From the NCBI RefSeq assembly GCF_017308975.1, contig NZ_JADWPD010000014.1, positions 182,984-246,983 on the forward strand: a stretch of DNA of 64,000 nucleotides, in the 5' to 3' direction. Under the pieces are notes generated by a model. It saw only the letters and a list, made by a program, of their open reading frames with translations. It did not search any database and had not been told where the DNA came from. The stretch is from Amycolatopsis sp. MtRt-6 (GTDB lineage Bacteria > Actinomycetota > Actinomycetes > Mycobacteriales > Pseudonocardiaceae). The position numbers were made by a program, and so were the translations under genes. Within the stretch, counting starts at the first letter, position 1. The number at the start of each line of letters is the position of its first letter. Positions 16,340 to 24,697 of the stretch are shown piece by piece.

Positions 16340-17704
16340 GTGTCCGACACCGCGCTTCCGGTCAGCTTGGACCGCGCGGCGGTCACACCGCTGGCGGTGC
16401 AGCTGGCGGACGCGCTGCGCGAAGCGGCGGCGAGTGGCCACCTGCGCGGCGGCGACCGGCTGCCTTCGACGCGGGCCCTGGCCGGCCGCCTCGGCGTCAG
16501 CCGCACGGTGACGTCGGCGGCGTACGAGCAGCTGCACGCCGAGGGCTGGATAGCGGGCCGGCACGGCTCCGGGACGTACGTGACGACACCGCCTTCGTCC
16601 TCGGCTTCCTCGGTCCCGGCGCCGGCTGTCCCGGCGGTCGAGGCGGTGTCCCCGGTGCTGCTGGACCTCGGCCCGGGAACGCCGTGGGCGGCGGGGCTGG
16701 ACCGCGCGGCCTGGCGCCGGGCCTGGCGGGCGGCGGCCGACCCGGAGCCACTGGTGCGGGCCCACCGTGCGGGGCTGCCGGAGTACCGCGCGGCGGTGTC
16801 GGAGCACCTGCTGCGCCACCGCGGGCTGGCGGCGGGATCGGTGCTGGCCACGGGCGGCACGACGGCGGCGGTGGTCGAGCTGGCGGCGGCGGTGCTGGAG
16901 CGCGGGGACGTCGTCGCCGTGGAGGAACCGGGGTACCAGCGGGCGGTGCAGGCGTTCCGGCGGGCGGGCATGCGGGTGGTGGGCGTGCCGGTGGATGACG
17001 AAGGGCTGCGTCCTTCCGCGATTCCGCCCGATGCCAGGGCGGTGTACTGCTCGCCGGCGCACCAGTACCCGATGGGCAGCAGGCTGAGCGCGGCGCGGCG
17101 GGTGTCGCTGGTGGAGCGGGCGCGTGCCTCTTCGATGCTGGTCATCGAGGACGACTACGACGGCGAGCTGCGGTTCGACGTGGCACCGCTGCCGATGCTG
17201 GCTTCGCTGGCGCCGGACGTGGTGGTGCATTTGGGGACGACGTCGAAGATCCTGACGCCTACTTTGGGCGCGGGCTGGATGGTGGCGCCGGAAGCGATCA
17301 CTTCGGCGGTGCTGGCGTACCGCGATTTGACCGGAACGCGGCCATCGCCGGCGGGGCAGCGGGTGTTGTACGAGTTCGCGCGGAACGGGGACCTGGGCCG
17401 TCACCTGCGGAAACTGCGCCGCGAGATGGCGGAGCGGCGGACCCTGCTGGCGGGAGCGTTGTCGGCGGCGGGGGTACCGGTGCGCGGGGACGACGCCGGG
17501 GCGCACCTGGTGGCGCCGTTTTCGTCGGCCGCGGTGGAGGCGTCGGTGATCGCGGCGGCCGAGCGGCGGGGGATCCGGCTTGACGGGCTGGCGCGGCACT
17601 TCGCGGGGCCGCCGTCGGCGCACGGGGTGGCGATCGGGTACGCGGGTTGTTCGCGGGAGGCTTTGGTGGCGGCTTTGCCGACGCTGGTGGCTTTGCTGCG
17701 CTGA
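16340..17704 (+). CDS. MocR/PdxR-type GntR regulator with aminotransferase domain
   Basis: 454 aa from GTG 16340, with GCAGGAGG 6 nt upstream. The N-terminal winged helix is GntR type (LREAAASGHLRGGDRLPSTR, LGVSRTVTSAAYEQL). From about residue 100 it is a fold-type I aminotransferase domain with EDDYDGELRFD and the PLP Lys in LGTTSKILTP. MocR proteins such as PdxR sense PLP to control vitamin B6 genes. It is divergent from the PNPOx-like gene, so that gene is the likely target. Confidence 0.93.
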   Translation: MSDTALPVSLDRAAVTPLAVQLADALREAAASGHLRGGDRLPSTRALAGRLGVSRTVTSAAYEQLHAEGWIAGRHGSGTYVTTPPSSSASSVPAPAVPAVEAVSPVLLDLGPGTPWAAGLDRAAWRRAWRAAADPEPLVRAHRAGLPEYRAAVSEHLLRHRGLAAGSVLATGGTTAAVVELAAAVLERGDVVAVEEPGYQRAVQAFRRAGMRVVGVPVDDEGLRPSAIPPDARAVYCSPAHQYPMGSRLSAARRVSLVERARASSMLVIEDDYDGELRFDVAPLPMLASLAPDVVVHLGTTSKILTPTLGAGWMVAPEAITSAVLAYRDLTGTRPSPAGQRVLYEFARNGDLGRHLRKLRREMAERRTLLAGALSAAGVPVRGDDAGAHLVAPFSSAAVEASVIAAAERRGIRLDGLARHFAGPPSAHGVAIGYAGCSREALVAALPTLVALLR

Positions 17705-17720
17705 GGTTTGTTCCGGGCCG

Positions 17721-17852
17721 TTGTCCACAGGGTGGCCGTGATGTGGAGAAGCTCGCTTTGGGCGGGGGCTTTTCGGGGGTTTTTGTCGGGCGGGGGCGAT
17801 ATTGTCAATTCGGTGGTGGTTCCCCCTGGGTGGGCGGGTCCTGTCTTGGGGG
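17721..17852. repeat. Intergenic element, copy B
   Basis: The gap 17705-18073 (369 bp) between the MocR gene and ddl contains no gene. It holds TTGTCCACA at 17721, TGTGGAGA at 17742, TTTGTCGG at 17782, TATTGT at 17800 and CCCCCTGGGTGGGCGGG from 17822, the same series as copies at 5761 and 35868. The remaining part (about 17853-18055) shows only G/C-rich sequence of no evident function; the ddl promoter TACGGT is at 18060-18065. Confidence 0.7.
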
Positions 17853-18073
17853 CGGGGGCGTGGGACGAGAGGGTTCCGGCCGGCGGATGTGGCGCGGCTG
17901 GAGCCGGCCCGGTGAGTCCGGCCCAGCCGACCGAGCCCAGCCAAGGGCCTGCCAAGCCCTCCGATACACAAGACGTGCCAAGCCCGTCACCGGTTGCGTT
18001 CACCGCTCACCACCGCCCGCCCGCCGCACCGGGCTCGGCTGTTCCCTGAGGTCACCGGGTACGGTGGCTCACC

Positions 18074-19168
18074 ATGAGCGAGAAGATCCGGGTGGCCGTC
18101 GTGTTCGGCGGGCGCAGCAGCGAGCACACCATCTCGTGCCTGTCCGCCGGTAGCGTCCTCGGCCACCTCGATCCCGACCGGTTCGAGGCCGTGCCCGTCG
18201 GGATCACGCGCGAAGGCCGGTGGGTGCTCGGCACCGGTGACTCCGCTCAGCTCGCCATCCGCGGCCGGGAACTGCCGTCCGTCGACGACGGTAAGGGGCT
18301 CGTCCTCGCCGGGGATCCCTCCAGTCAGGGCCTCGTCGCCGTGGAACCCGGGCGGGAAAGCGAAATGCTCTCCCGGGTCGATGTCGTCTTCCCCGTCCTG
18401 CACGGTGCCTTCGGTGAAGACGGCACCATCCAGGGCCTGCTCGAACTCGCCGGCATCCCGTACGTCGGGCCCGGCGTGCTCGCCAGCGCTGCCGCCATGG
18501 ACAAGGAAACCGCCAAGAAACTCCTTGCCGCCGAAGGGCTTCCGGTCGGGACCTACTCCGCTCTCAAGCGGGGGCAGTCCACTTTGGACGAGCGCGAGAA
18601 AAGCAAGCTCGGGCTGCCCGTGTTCGTCAAGCCCTCGCGGGCGGGCAGCTCCGTCGGGATCTCGCGGGTCGCCGACTGGGCCGAACTCGACGCCGCCATC
18701 GAACTCGCGCGTGCCACCGATCCGAAGGTGCTCGTCGAGGCCGCCGTCGTCGGGCGGGAGGTCGAGTGCGGGGTCCTCGAATTCCCCGACGGCCGCGTCG
18801 AGGCTTCGCTGCCCGCCGAGATCCGCGTGCTCTCCGAGGACGAAAACGCCTGGTACGACTTCGAAACCAAGTACCTCGGCGACGACGCCGAACTCGACAT
18901 CCCCGCCAAGCTCGACGACGCCCTCACCGAGAAGCTCCGCGCGATGGCCGTCGAAGCCTTCCGGGCGCTCGACTGCCAGGGGCTCGCGCGCGTCGACTTC
19001 TTCGTCACCGAAAACCACGAACTGATCATCAACGAGGTCAACACCATGCCGGGCTTCACGACGAAGTCCGCCTACCCGAAGATGTGGGAGGTCACCGGCA
19101 TGGACTACGCGACGCTGCTGACCACCCTCGTCGAGACCGCGATCGCCCGGGGAACCGGTCTCCGCTAG
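18074..19168 (+). CDS. ddl: D-alanine--D-alanine ligase
   Basis: 364 aa. It is an ATP-grasp enzyme with VVFGGRSSEHTIS at the N-terminus, HGAFGEDGTIQGLLE, KPSRAGSSVGIS for ATP binding, and the metal-binding END-type motif as LIINEVNTMPG. It makes the D-Ala-D-Ala dipeptide for peptidoglycan in the cytosol. TACGGT (18060-18065) sits 8 nt before the ATG and there is no Shine-Dalgarno, so it is probably translated from a leaderless mRNA. The convergent DUF3515 gene overlaps its end by 4 bp. Confidence 0.96.
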   Translation: MSEKIRVAVVFGGRSSEHTISCLSAGSVLGHLDPDRFEAVPVGITREGRWVLGTGDSAQLAIRGRELPSVDDGKGLVLAGDPSSQGLVAVEPGRESEMLSRVDVVFPVLHGAFGEDGTIQGLLELAGIPYVGPGVLASAAAMDKETAKKLLAAEGLPVGTYSALKRGQSTLDEREKSKLGLPVFVKPSRAGSSVGISRVADWAELDAAIELARATDPKVLVEAAVVGREVECGVLEFPDGRVEASLPAEIRVLSEDENAWYDFETKYLGDDAELDIPAKLDDALTEKLRAMAVEAFRALDCQGLARVDFFVTENHELIINEVNTMPGFTTKSAYPKMWEVTGMDYATLLTTLVETAIARGTGLR

Positions 19169-19701
19169 GAGAACCGCAGCGGCTTCGGAGCCAGCTTCGC
19201 GGCCACGGTGTCCGAAATCGCCTGCAGCGGGCCGGTCCCGGCGCTGTCCGGCACGGTCAGCGCCGCGTAGACCTCCCGGTCCACCACGTACCACGTCGAC
19301 GCGCCCTCGCCCGGCACCTGCAGCCACTGCACCTTGTTCACCAGCCGCAGCTGGGCCGTCGGCGTCAGCTCCGGCGGCCGGTCGAGGCCGCAGCGCAACA
19401 CCACGGGATCGCCGGAACCCCAGGCCACCGTCGCGGGCGGGGCCGGGTCGGCCAGCGCGCGCACCTTCAGGGAAGCGCCGTTCGACGTCAGCTCGGTGGG
19501 CACCGCCCCGAGCAACGTCGTACACCCCGGCGACCCCGCGAACGGCGCCGGCACGGCAACGAGCGGCAGCGGCCCCGCGGAGTCCGCGGGGGACGGCCGG
19601 GTCAGGGCGAACACGGCGACGGCGACCGCCAGGGCCACGGCCAGCGCGGCCGCCGTGACGAGCACCACTCGCGGCGGCGCACCAGTGTCGGAGTCAGGCA
19701 C
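19165..19701 (-). CDS. DUF3515 family membrane-anchored protein
   Basis: 178 aa. After a short polar start there is one membrane helix (about residues 13-33, VVLVTAAALAVALAVAVAVF). A secreted domain follows with the paired cysteines and CGLDRPPELTP typical of DUF3515. The family is found beside ddl and thiL throughout Actinobacteria, including M. tuberculosis Rv2980. Its function is unknown; position and topology suggest an envelope role. Confidence 0.85.
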   Translation of the reverse strand: MPDSDTGAPPRVVLVTAAALAVALAVAVAVFALTRPSPADSAGPLPLVAVPAPFAGSPGCTTLLGAVPTELTSNGASLKVRALADPAPPATVAWGSGDPVVLRCGLDRPPELTPTAQLRLVNKVQWLQVPGEGASTWYVVDREVYAALTVPDSAGTGPLQAISDTVAAKLAPKPLRFS

Positions 19702-19720
19702 CCGACCACTACACCACTGC

Positions 19721-19954
19721 TCAGAGGTGGACGACCGGGCAGGTCAGCGTCCGGGTGATCCCTTCCACGTTCTGCACCTTCGCCACCACGAGCTGGCCCA
19801 GCTGGTCGACGTTGTCGGCGGCCGCGCGGACGATGACGTCGTACGGTCCGGTGACATCCTCCGAGCTGGTCACTCCCGGGATGCTGGAGATCTCGGCTGC
19901 CACCGCGGCCGCCTTGCCGACCTCGGTCTGGATGAGGATGTATGCGTGGACCAC
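19721..19954 (-). CDS. Stand-alone Lrp/AsnC ligand-binding (RAM) domain protein
   Basis: 77 aa from GTG 19954 (VVHAYILIQTEVGK), with GAAAGGGC upstream. It consists only of an RAM/ACT-like domain (IPGVTSSEDVTGPYDVIVRA, LGQLVVAKVQNVEGITRT) with no helix-turn-helix. Such proteins form decamers that bind amino acids. It lies divergently from thiL with a 137-bp gap. Whether it modulates a full-length Lrp protein is unknown. A longer frame to 20023 lacks homology. Confidence 0.85.
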   Translation of the reverse strand: MVHAYILIQTEVGKAAAVAAEISSIPGVTSSEDVTGPYDVIVRAAADNVDQLGQLVVAKVQNVEGITRTLTCPVVHL

Positions 19955-20091
19955 GGCGCGCCCTTTCGTCGGGATCGATCGGCTCAAGGTAGGAACGTCA
20001 TCAGCAACGTATCGCCAGCTCACGGAAAAACATAGGGCATCCGACTATCGGTGATCGATCTTTGTCCCGGTAGAGAAAGCAGAGGTGACCG

Positions 20092-21048
20092 GTGTCACCG
20101 AACGACGGAACGGTCGCCGAGACCGGCGAGTTCGCGCTCATCAGAGCCGTCACCGAAGGACGGCGCCAGCCCCCGGGCACCCTGCTCGGCCCGGGCGACG
20201 ACGCCGCCGTGGTCGCCGCCCCGGACGGGCGGGTGGTCGCCAGCACCGACGTCCTCGTCCAAGGTGTCCACTTCCGCCTGGACTGGTCCTCGCCCGAGCA
20301 CGTCGGGCGCAAGGCCGTCGCGGTCAACCTGGCCGACGTCGCCGCCATGGGCGCCACCCCGACCACCGTCCTGGTCGGGCTCGCCTGTCCGCCCGACACC
20401 CCGCGCGCGGTCGTCACCGGGCTGGCCGACGGCATGTGGGCCGAGGCCGAGCGCGCCGGCGTCGGCGTCTCCGGTGGCGACATGGTCCGCGCCGACCAGC
20501 TCGTGATCAGCGTCACGGCCCTCGGCGACCTCGGCGACCGCGAGCCGGTGACGCGCTCGGGGGCCCGGCCCGGTGACGTCGTCGCCGTCAACGGGCGGCT
20601 CGGCTGGGCCGCGGCCGGCCTGGCCGTGCTCGGCCGCGGCTTCCGGTCCCCGGTCGGTGTGGTCAACGCCCAGCGCTGCCCGGAACCGCCCTACGAAGCC
20701 GGGCCGCGTGCCGCGCTCGCCGGGGCCACGGCCATGATCGACGTCTCCGACGGCCTGCTCGCCGACCTGGGCCACATCGGCGAGGCCTCCGGCGTCGGCA
20801 TCGACGTCCGCACCGCCGACCTCGACATCCCCGCCCGGCTCACCGAGGTCGGCGCCGCCCTCGGCGCAGACCCCCTGGACTGGGTGCTCACCGGCGGTGA
20901 GGACCACGCCCTGGCGGCCACGTTCCCGCCGTTCACCGAGCTGCCCGACGGCTGGCGCGTGATCGGCGTCGTCACCATGGCCGAGTCCGGCATCACCGTC
21001 GACGGGAAACCGTTTTCGCGAGAAGGCGGCTGGACGCACTGGCGCTGA
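20092..21048 (+). CDS. thiL: Thiamine-monophosphate kinase
   Basis: 318 aa. ThiL motifs: GEFALIRAV, LGPGDDAAVV (Asp-rich ATP/Mg site), VASTDVLVQGVHF, KAVAVNLADVAAMGA, GVSGGDMV and MIDVSDGLLADLGHIG. It phosphorylates thiamine monophosphate to the active cofactor thiamine diphosphate. AGAGGTGA precedes the GTG start. It is followed 16 bp later by a GNAT gene that appears to have its own promoter. Confidence 0.94.
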   Translation: MSPNDGTVAETGEFALIRAVTEGRRQPPGTLLGPGDDAAVVAAPDGRVVASTDVLVQGVHFRLDWSSPEHVGRKAVAVNLADVAAMGATPTTVLVGLACPPDTPRAVVTGLADGMWAEAERAGVGVSGGDMVRADQLVISVTALGDLGDREPVTRSGARPGDVVAVNGRLGWAAAGLAVLGRGFRSPVGVVNAQRCPEPPYEAGPRAALAGATAMIDVSDGLLADLGHIGEASGVGIDVRTADLDIPARLTEVGAALGADPLDWVLTGGEDHALAATFPPFTELPDGWRVIGVVTMAESGITVDGKPFSREGGWTHWR

Positions 21049-21064
21049 TCTAGGCTGCGGAAGC

Positions 21065-21544
21065 GTGAGAATCGTTCCGGTCCCCTACGACCACCCCGAC
21101 GCGGCCAAGCTCATGGCCGCGGTGCAGCAGGTGTACGTCGAGCGTTACGGCAGCGAGGACGCCACCCCGATGAGTCCCGCGGACTTCGACCCGCCGGAGG
21201 GCGTGTTCCTCGTCGGCTACCAGGGCGAGGAAGCGGTCGCCTGCGGGGCGTGGCGCGCCCACGACGGCCCGGCGCCCGACTTCCAGGACGGCGACGCCGA
21301 GTTCAAGCGCATGTACGTCGCCGATTCCGCCCGCGGCCGCGGCTTCGCGCGGATGATCCTGTCCGAGCTGGAGCGCACGGCCGCGCTGTGCGGCCGCAAG
21401 CGCGCGGTCCTGGAAACCGGGACGAAGCAGCCGGAAGCGATCGCGCTCTACACGTCGTCGGGCTACACGGAGATCCCGAAGTTCGGCGTCTACAAGAACG
21501 AGCCGGAAAGCCTCTGCTTCGGCAAGGAACTCACCGGGGTGTGA
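21065..21544 (+). CDS. GNAT family N-acetyltransferase
   Basis: 159 aa from GTG 21065. It has the acetyl-CoA binding motif A in VADSARGRGFARMILSELE and motif B in IALYTSSGYTEIPKFG. The substrate is unknown. TAGGCT (21051-21056) is 8 nt before the GTG and there is no ribosome-binding site, so it is a likely leaderless gene. Its end overlaps the convergent alpha-galactosidase gene by 14 bp. Confidence 0.87.
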   Translation: MRIVPVPYDHPDAAKLMAAVQQVYVERYGSEDATPMSPADFDPPEGVFLVGYQGEEAVACGAWRAHDGPAPDFQDGDAEFKRMYVADSARGRGFARMILSELERTAALCGRKRAVLETGTKQPEAIALYTSSGYTEIPKFGVYKNEPESLCFGKELTGV

Positions 21545-22733
21545 GCTTCAGCAGGGCCGCCTGATGCGGCCGCAGGGTCGCCGAGACGTCGGTGCCGACG
21601 TCTCGGTGGGCCCACAGGTCCCGGACGTTCCACGACCCCGGGATCGACGCGGAGACGGTCGCGGGGGGGGTGGCGGGGGTTTGCAGCACCACCCCCGAAC
21701 CCCCCTCCCCCCCGGGGGTACCCCCCACCTGGTAGCCGGGGCCCGCGTCGAGCCGCCGTCCCTGGCCGCCCGCGAAGTCCTGGTCGACGGCGATCGCCTC
21801 GGCGTTGCCCAGGGTCGCGAGGTCGGCGTCGCTCAGCTTCGCCGGGTCGGTGCCGGCGAACAGCGGCGCGTTCAGCACCGCCCAGACGCTGAAGTGTGCG
21901 CGGGACTCGTCGGCGGTCAGCGTGCCGTTGCCCACCTGGAGCATGTCCGGGTCGTTCCAGCCGCCGGGGGAGCCGCTGTGGACGGCGACGGCGGCCTGCT
22001 GGTCGATCGTCGCCAGCACGGAATCCCAGGTCGCGACCAGGTCGTTCGTGGTGCGCCAGAGGTTCGCCACCGGCCGCGCCCAGGTCCACGGGCTGGAGAC
22101 GCCGTACTCGGAGATCGCGTAGACGATCGGGCGGGGCAACGCGGCCAGCTCGTCGCGCATCTTCTCGAACGCCGCTTTCCGGTCGAGGCCGTCGACGGTG
22201 TCGGCGTTGCACCAGTCGTACTTCAGGTAGTCGACGCCCCAGCGGTCGAACGTCTCGGCGTCCTGGCGCTCGTGGCCGAGCGAGCCGATGCCCGACGCCG
22301 GGTAGGCGTCGTTCGCCATCGCGCAGGTCCGGCTGCCGGGCACGGCGTAGATGCCGAACAGCAGGCCGCGCGAGTGCACGTAGTCGGCGAGTTCGGCGAT
22401 CCCGTGCGGGAACCGCGTCGGGTCCGCCCGCAGCGAGCCGTCGGCGGCCCGGGTGGGCGCCTGCCAGCAGTCGTCGACGACGACGTACTGGTAACCCGCG
22501 TCACGCAGGCCGGTGTCGGCGAGCGCGTCGGCGGCCTTGCGGACGACGTCCTCGGTGAGGTCGTGACAGCGGACCTGGTTCCAGCTGTTCCAGCCCATCG
22601 GCGGGGTGCCGGCCAGGCCGTTCGCCAGTGCGGGGGCCGCCGTGGGCAGGCTGAGCAGCCACGTCAGTACGACGAGGAGGAGCACGAGCGGGCTGGTTTT
22701 CTGCTTCGCGGCGATGCCGTGATCCAATCGCAC
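21531..22733 (-). CDS. Secreted GH27 alpha-galactosidase
   Basis: 400 aa from GTG 22733. An N-terminal signal peptide (KQKTSPLVLLLVVLTWLLSL, cleavage after PALA) precedes GLAGTPPMGWNSWN, the standard GH27 opening. The nucleophile is the Asp in YLKYDWCN and the acid/base is the second Asp in WNDPDMLQVGNG. It should release terminal alpha-galactose from outside substrates. The C-terminal beta-domain is short and passes through a G/C homopolymer patch (about 21,659-21,736), where sequence errors are possible. Start alternatives exist up to 22769, which would abut the divergent carbonic-anhydrase-like gene. Confidence 0.87.
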   Translation of the reverse strand: MRLDHGIAAKQKTSPLVLLLVVLTWLLSLPTAAPALANGLAGTPPMGWNSWNQVRCHDLTEDVVRKAADALADTGLRDAGYQYVVVDDCWQAPTRAADGSLRADPTRFPHGIAELADYVHSRGLLFGIYAVPGSRTCAMANDAYPASGIGSLGHERQDAETFDRWGVDYLKYDWCNADTVDGLDRKAAFEKMRDELAALPRPIVYAISEYGVSSPWTWARPVANLWRTTNDLVATWDSVLATIDQQAAVAVHSGSPGGWNDPDMLQVGNGTLTADESRAHFSVWAVLNAPLFAGTDPAKLSDADLATLGNAEAIAVDQDFAGGQGRRLDAGPGYQVGGTPGGEGGSGVVLQTPATPPATVSASIPGSWNVRDLWAHRDVGTDVSATLRPHQAALLKLTPR

Positions 22734-22767
22734 GGGAAGTGAAACCGCGGTCACCCCCGGAGGCGGC

Positions 22768-23298
22768 ATGCCGATCTACGCACTCGGATCTCTCGAGCCG
22801 ACGATCCACCCCGACGCCTACGTCCACCCGGACGCCACGGTCATCGGTGACGTCCGGATCGGCGCGCACGCGTCGGTGTGGCCGCAGACCGTGCTGCGCG
22901 GCGACCACGGGTACATCGAGATCGGCGAGCGGTCGAACGTCCAGGACGGTTGCGTCCTGCACTGCACCGAGCGGCACCCGACGATCCTCGGGCCGTCGTC
23001 GGCGATCGGGCACGCGGTGCACGTCGAGGGCGCGACGATCGGCACCGGCTGCCTGATCGCGTCCGGCTCGGTGGTGCTCAACGGCTCGGTCGTCGAGGAC
23101 GGCGGCATGGTCGGCGCGGGCGCGGTGCTCTCGTACGGCAGCCGCGTCAAGACCGGCGAGATCGCGCTGGGCGTGCCGGCGAAGGTGCGGGAGAACAAGT
23201 CGTTCGGGCCGGAAAGCATCGCGATGGTCGTGGATTCCTACGTGGAACGCGGGAAGCGGTTCCGGACCGAGCTGAGGCGGCTCGACCCGCTCGGGTGA
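22768..23298 (+). CDS. Gamma-carbonic anhydrase-like hexapeptide-repeat protein
   Basis: 176 aa, with GGAGGCGGC before the ATG. It is a left-handed beta-helix of hexapeptide repeats (HPDATVIGDVRIG, SVWPQTVLRGDHGYIEIGERSNVQDGCVLHC). His residues in DGCVLHC and AIGHAVHVEG match the metal ligands of gamma-carbonic anhydrases. Many such proteins (YrdA/PaaY type) have weak or no anhydrase activity, so the reaction is uncertain. It is followed by ung with a 30-bp gap. Confidence 0.85.
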   Translation: MPIYALGSLEPTIHPDAYVHPDATVIGDVRIGAHASVWPQTVLRGDHGYIEIGERSNVQDGCVLHCTERHPTILGPSSAIGHAVHVEGATIGTGCLIASGSVVLNGSVVEDGGMVGAGAVLSYGSRVKTGEIALGVPAKVRENKSFGPESIAMVVDSYVERGKRFRTELRRLDPLG

Positions 23299-23328
23299 CG
23301 CCGGCCACGCCCGGTAGGCTTGCGCGCC

Positions 23329-24006
23329 GTGACCGCACGACCGCTGCAGGACATCGTCGAGGCAGGCTGGGCGCAAGCCCTCGAACCGGTGGCGCCGCAG
23401 GTCGCCGCGATGGGGGAGTTCCTCCGCGCGGAGATCGCCGCGGGCCGGACCTACCTGCCGGCGGGCGAACACGTGCTGCGGGCGTTCAAGCAGCCGTTCC
23501 ACGACGTCCGCGTGCTGATCGTCGGCCAGGACCCGTACCCGACGCCGGGGCACGCGGTGGGCCTGAGCTTTTCGGTGGCGCCGGACGTCCGGCCGATCCC
23601 GAAGAGCCTGGTCAACATCTACAAGGAGTACTGCGACGACCTCGGCCACCCGCTGCCGGCCAACGGCGACCTGACGCCGTGGGCCGAGCAGGGCGTGCTG
23701 CTGCTCAACCGGTCGCTGACCGTGCAGCCCGGGAAGTCGAACTCGCACCAGGGCAAGGGCTGGGAAGCGGTCACCGAGCAGGCGATCAAGGCCCTCGCGG
23801 CCCGGCCGGAGCCGATGGTGGCGATCCTGTGGGGCCGCAACGCGCGGAACCTGCGCCCGATGCTGGGCGAAGTGCCGTGCATCGAGTCGGCGCACCCGAG
23901 CCCGCTTTCGGCGCACAACGGCTTCTTCGGCTCGCGGCCGTTCAGCCGGGCCAATCAGCTGCTGGAGCAGCAGGGCGCGGCACCGGTAGACTGGAAACTT
24001 CCCTAG
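23329..24006 (+). CDS. ung: Uracil-DNA glycosylase
   Basis: 225 aa from GTG 23329. Family 1 UDG motifs: VGQDPYPTPGHAVGLSFSV (catalytic Asp), LLLNRSLTV, and HPSPLSAHNGFFGSRPF (His of the leucine loop). It excises uracil from DNA, an important repair step in a GC-rich genome prone to cytosine deamination. TAGGCT at 23315-23320 lies 8 nt before the start and no Shine-Dalgarno is seen, so it is probably leaderless. Confidence 0.95.
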   Translation: MTARPLQDIVEAGWAQALEPVAPQVAAMGEFLRAEIAAGRTYLPAGEHVLRAFKQPFHDVRVLIVGQDPYPTPGHAVGLSFSVAPDVRPIPKSLVNIYKEYCDDLGHPLPANGDLTPWAEQGVLLLNRSLTVQPGKSNSHQGKGWEAVTEQAIKALAARPEPMVAILWGRNARNLRPMLGEVPCIESAHPSPLSAHNGFFGSRPFSRANQLLEQQGAAPVDWKLP

Positions 24007-24156
24007 CGGCCGTCGGGCACGCGGGTGACCATGGCTCCGACGGGGTGCCGAAGGAGCGTCGATTCCCAGAGTCTACACTACGGGTAGGCGGCAGAGGGTC
24101 CTCCGAGAGGACGGCGATGATCTGCGCCTGGGACGCGTATTGAAACGGAGAGCTCG

Positions 24157-24384
24157 ATGTCTAAACGCTGTGACGTATGCGGCAAGGAACCTGCCTTCGG
24201 CAGGCAGGTGGCGCGTCTCGGTGTCCGTGCCCAAAAGCGGCGGATCAAGGGCCGCTCGGCTCGGATGTTTTACCCGAACATTCAGGCGATGAAAGCCGTC
24301 ATCAATGGCACCCCGGTTCGGTTGAAGGTCTGCACTTCGTGCCTGAAGAAGGGCAAGGTTGCCCGGAAGCCTTCGGCAGCCTGA
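24157..24384 (+). CDS. rpmB: Ribosomal protein bL28, atypical
   Basis: 75 aa, preceded by GGAGAGCTC. The zinc-ribbon CxxC pairs are kept (CDVCGKEPAFG and VCTSCLKKGKVAR), as are PNIQ and GTPVRLKV. The usual segment around SHSHRRTxRRWNPNIQ is replaced by QVARLGVRAQKRRIKGRSARMFYPNIQ. The protein is therefore longer than the 61-64 residues common in actinobacteria. It is probably a functional bL28 variant of the large ribosomal subunit, or one of two L28 copies. Placed between ung and the DAK gene as in related genomes. Confidence 0.82.
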   Translation: MSKRCDVCGKEPAFGRQVARLGVRAQKRRIKGRSARMFYPNIQAMKAVINGTPVRLKVCTSCLKKGKVARKPSAA

Positions 24385-24697
24385 TTCAAGCTTTCGGGCC
24401 GGTGAGCCGGCCTGCGCACAATTACGCCCGGCTTTGACGTACGGGTCCGGCGTGCGCGGGCATGGCGGCCGGCCCGTGTGGTGGCGCGGGCGGTGGGCGT
24501 GAGGCTGGTCGGGCTGGGGGCGCGGCCCGGCGGCAGCCACGGCCGGCCCCGGTTCGATCCGCCTGACGCACCTGCCCGACCGGCCGGGCACCGCCGTCGC
24601 CGGTGCGGCCGGTCTCGTCGCCGGCGGATTTCGATCACGGCCGGGCGCCCCGCGTCCCCTTCTCCGCCGTTTCGCGCCGCGCCTCACCATTCTCGGT
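24385..24697. other. Non-coding gap between rpmB and the FtsJ-like gene
   Basis: 313 bp with no convincing gene on either strand. A short hairpin GGCCGG-tgag-CCGGCC at 24397-24412 follows the rpmB stop and may terminate it. The rest is G/C-rich. Nothing resembling a tRNA or known RNA was recognised. Confidence 0.5.

Noticed and set aside
24007..24156. Possible tRNA or small RNA before rpmB
   Set aside because: No T-arm consensus or cloverleaf could be built; the stretch reads as an ordinary promoter and leader.
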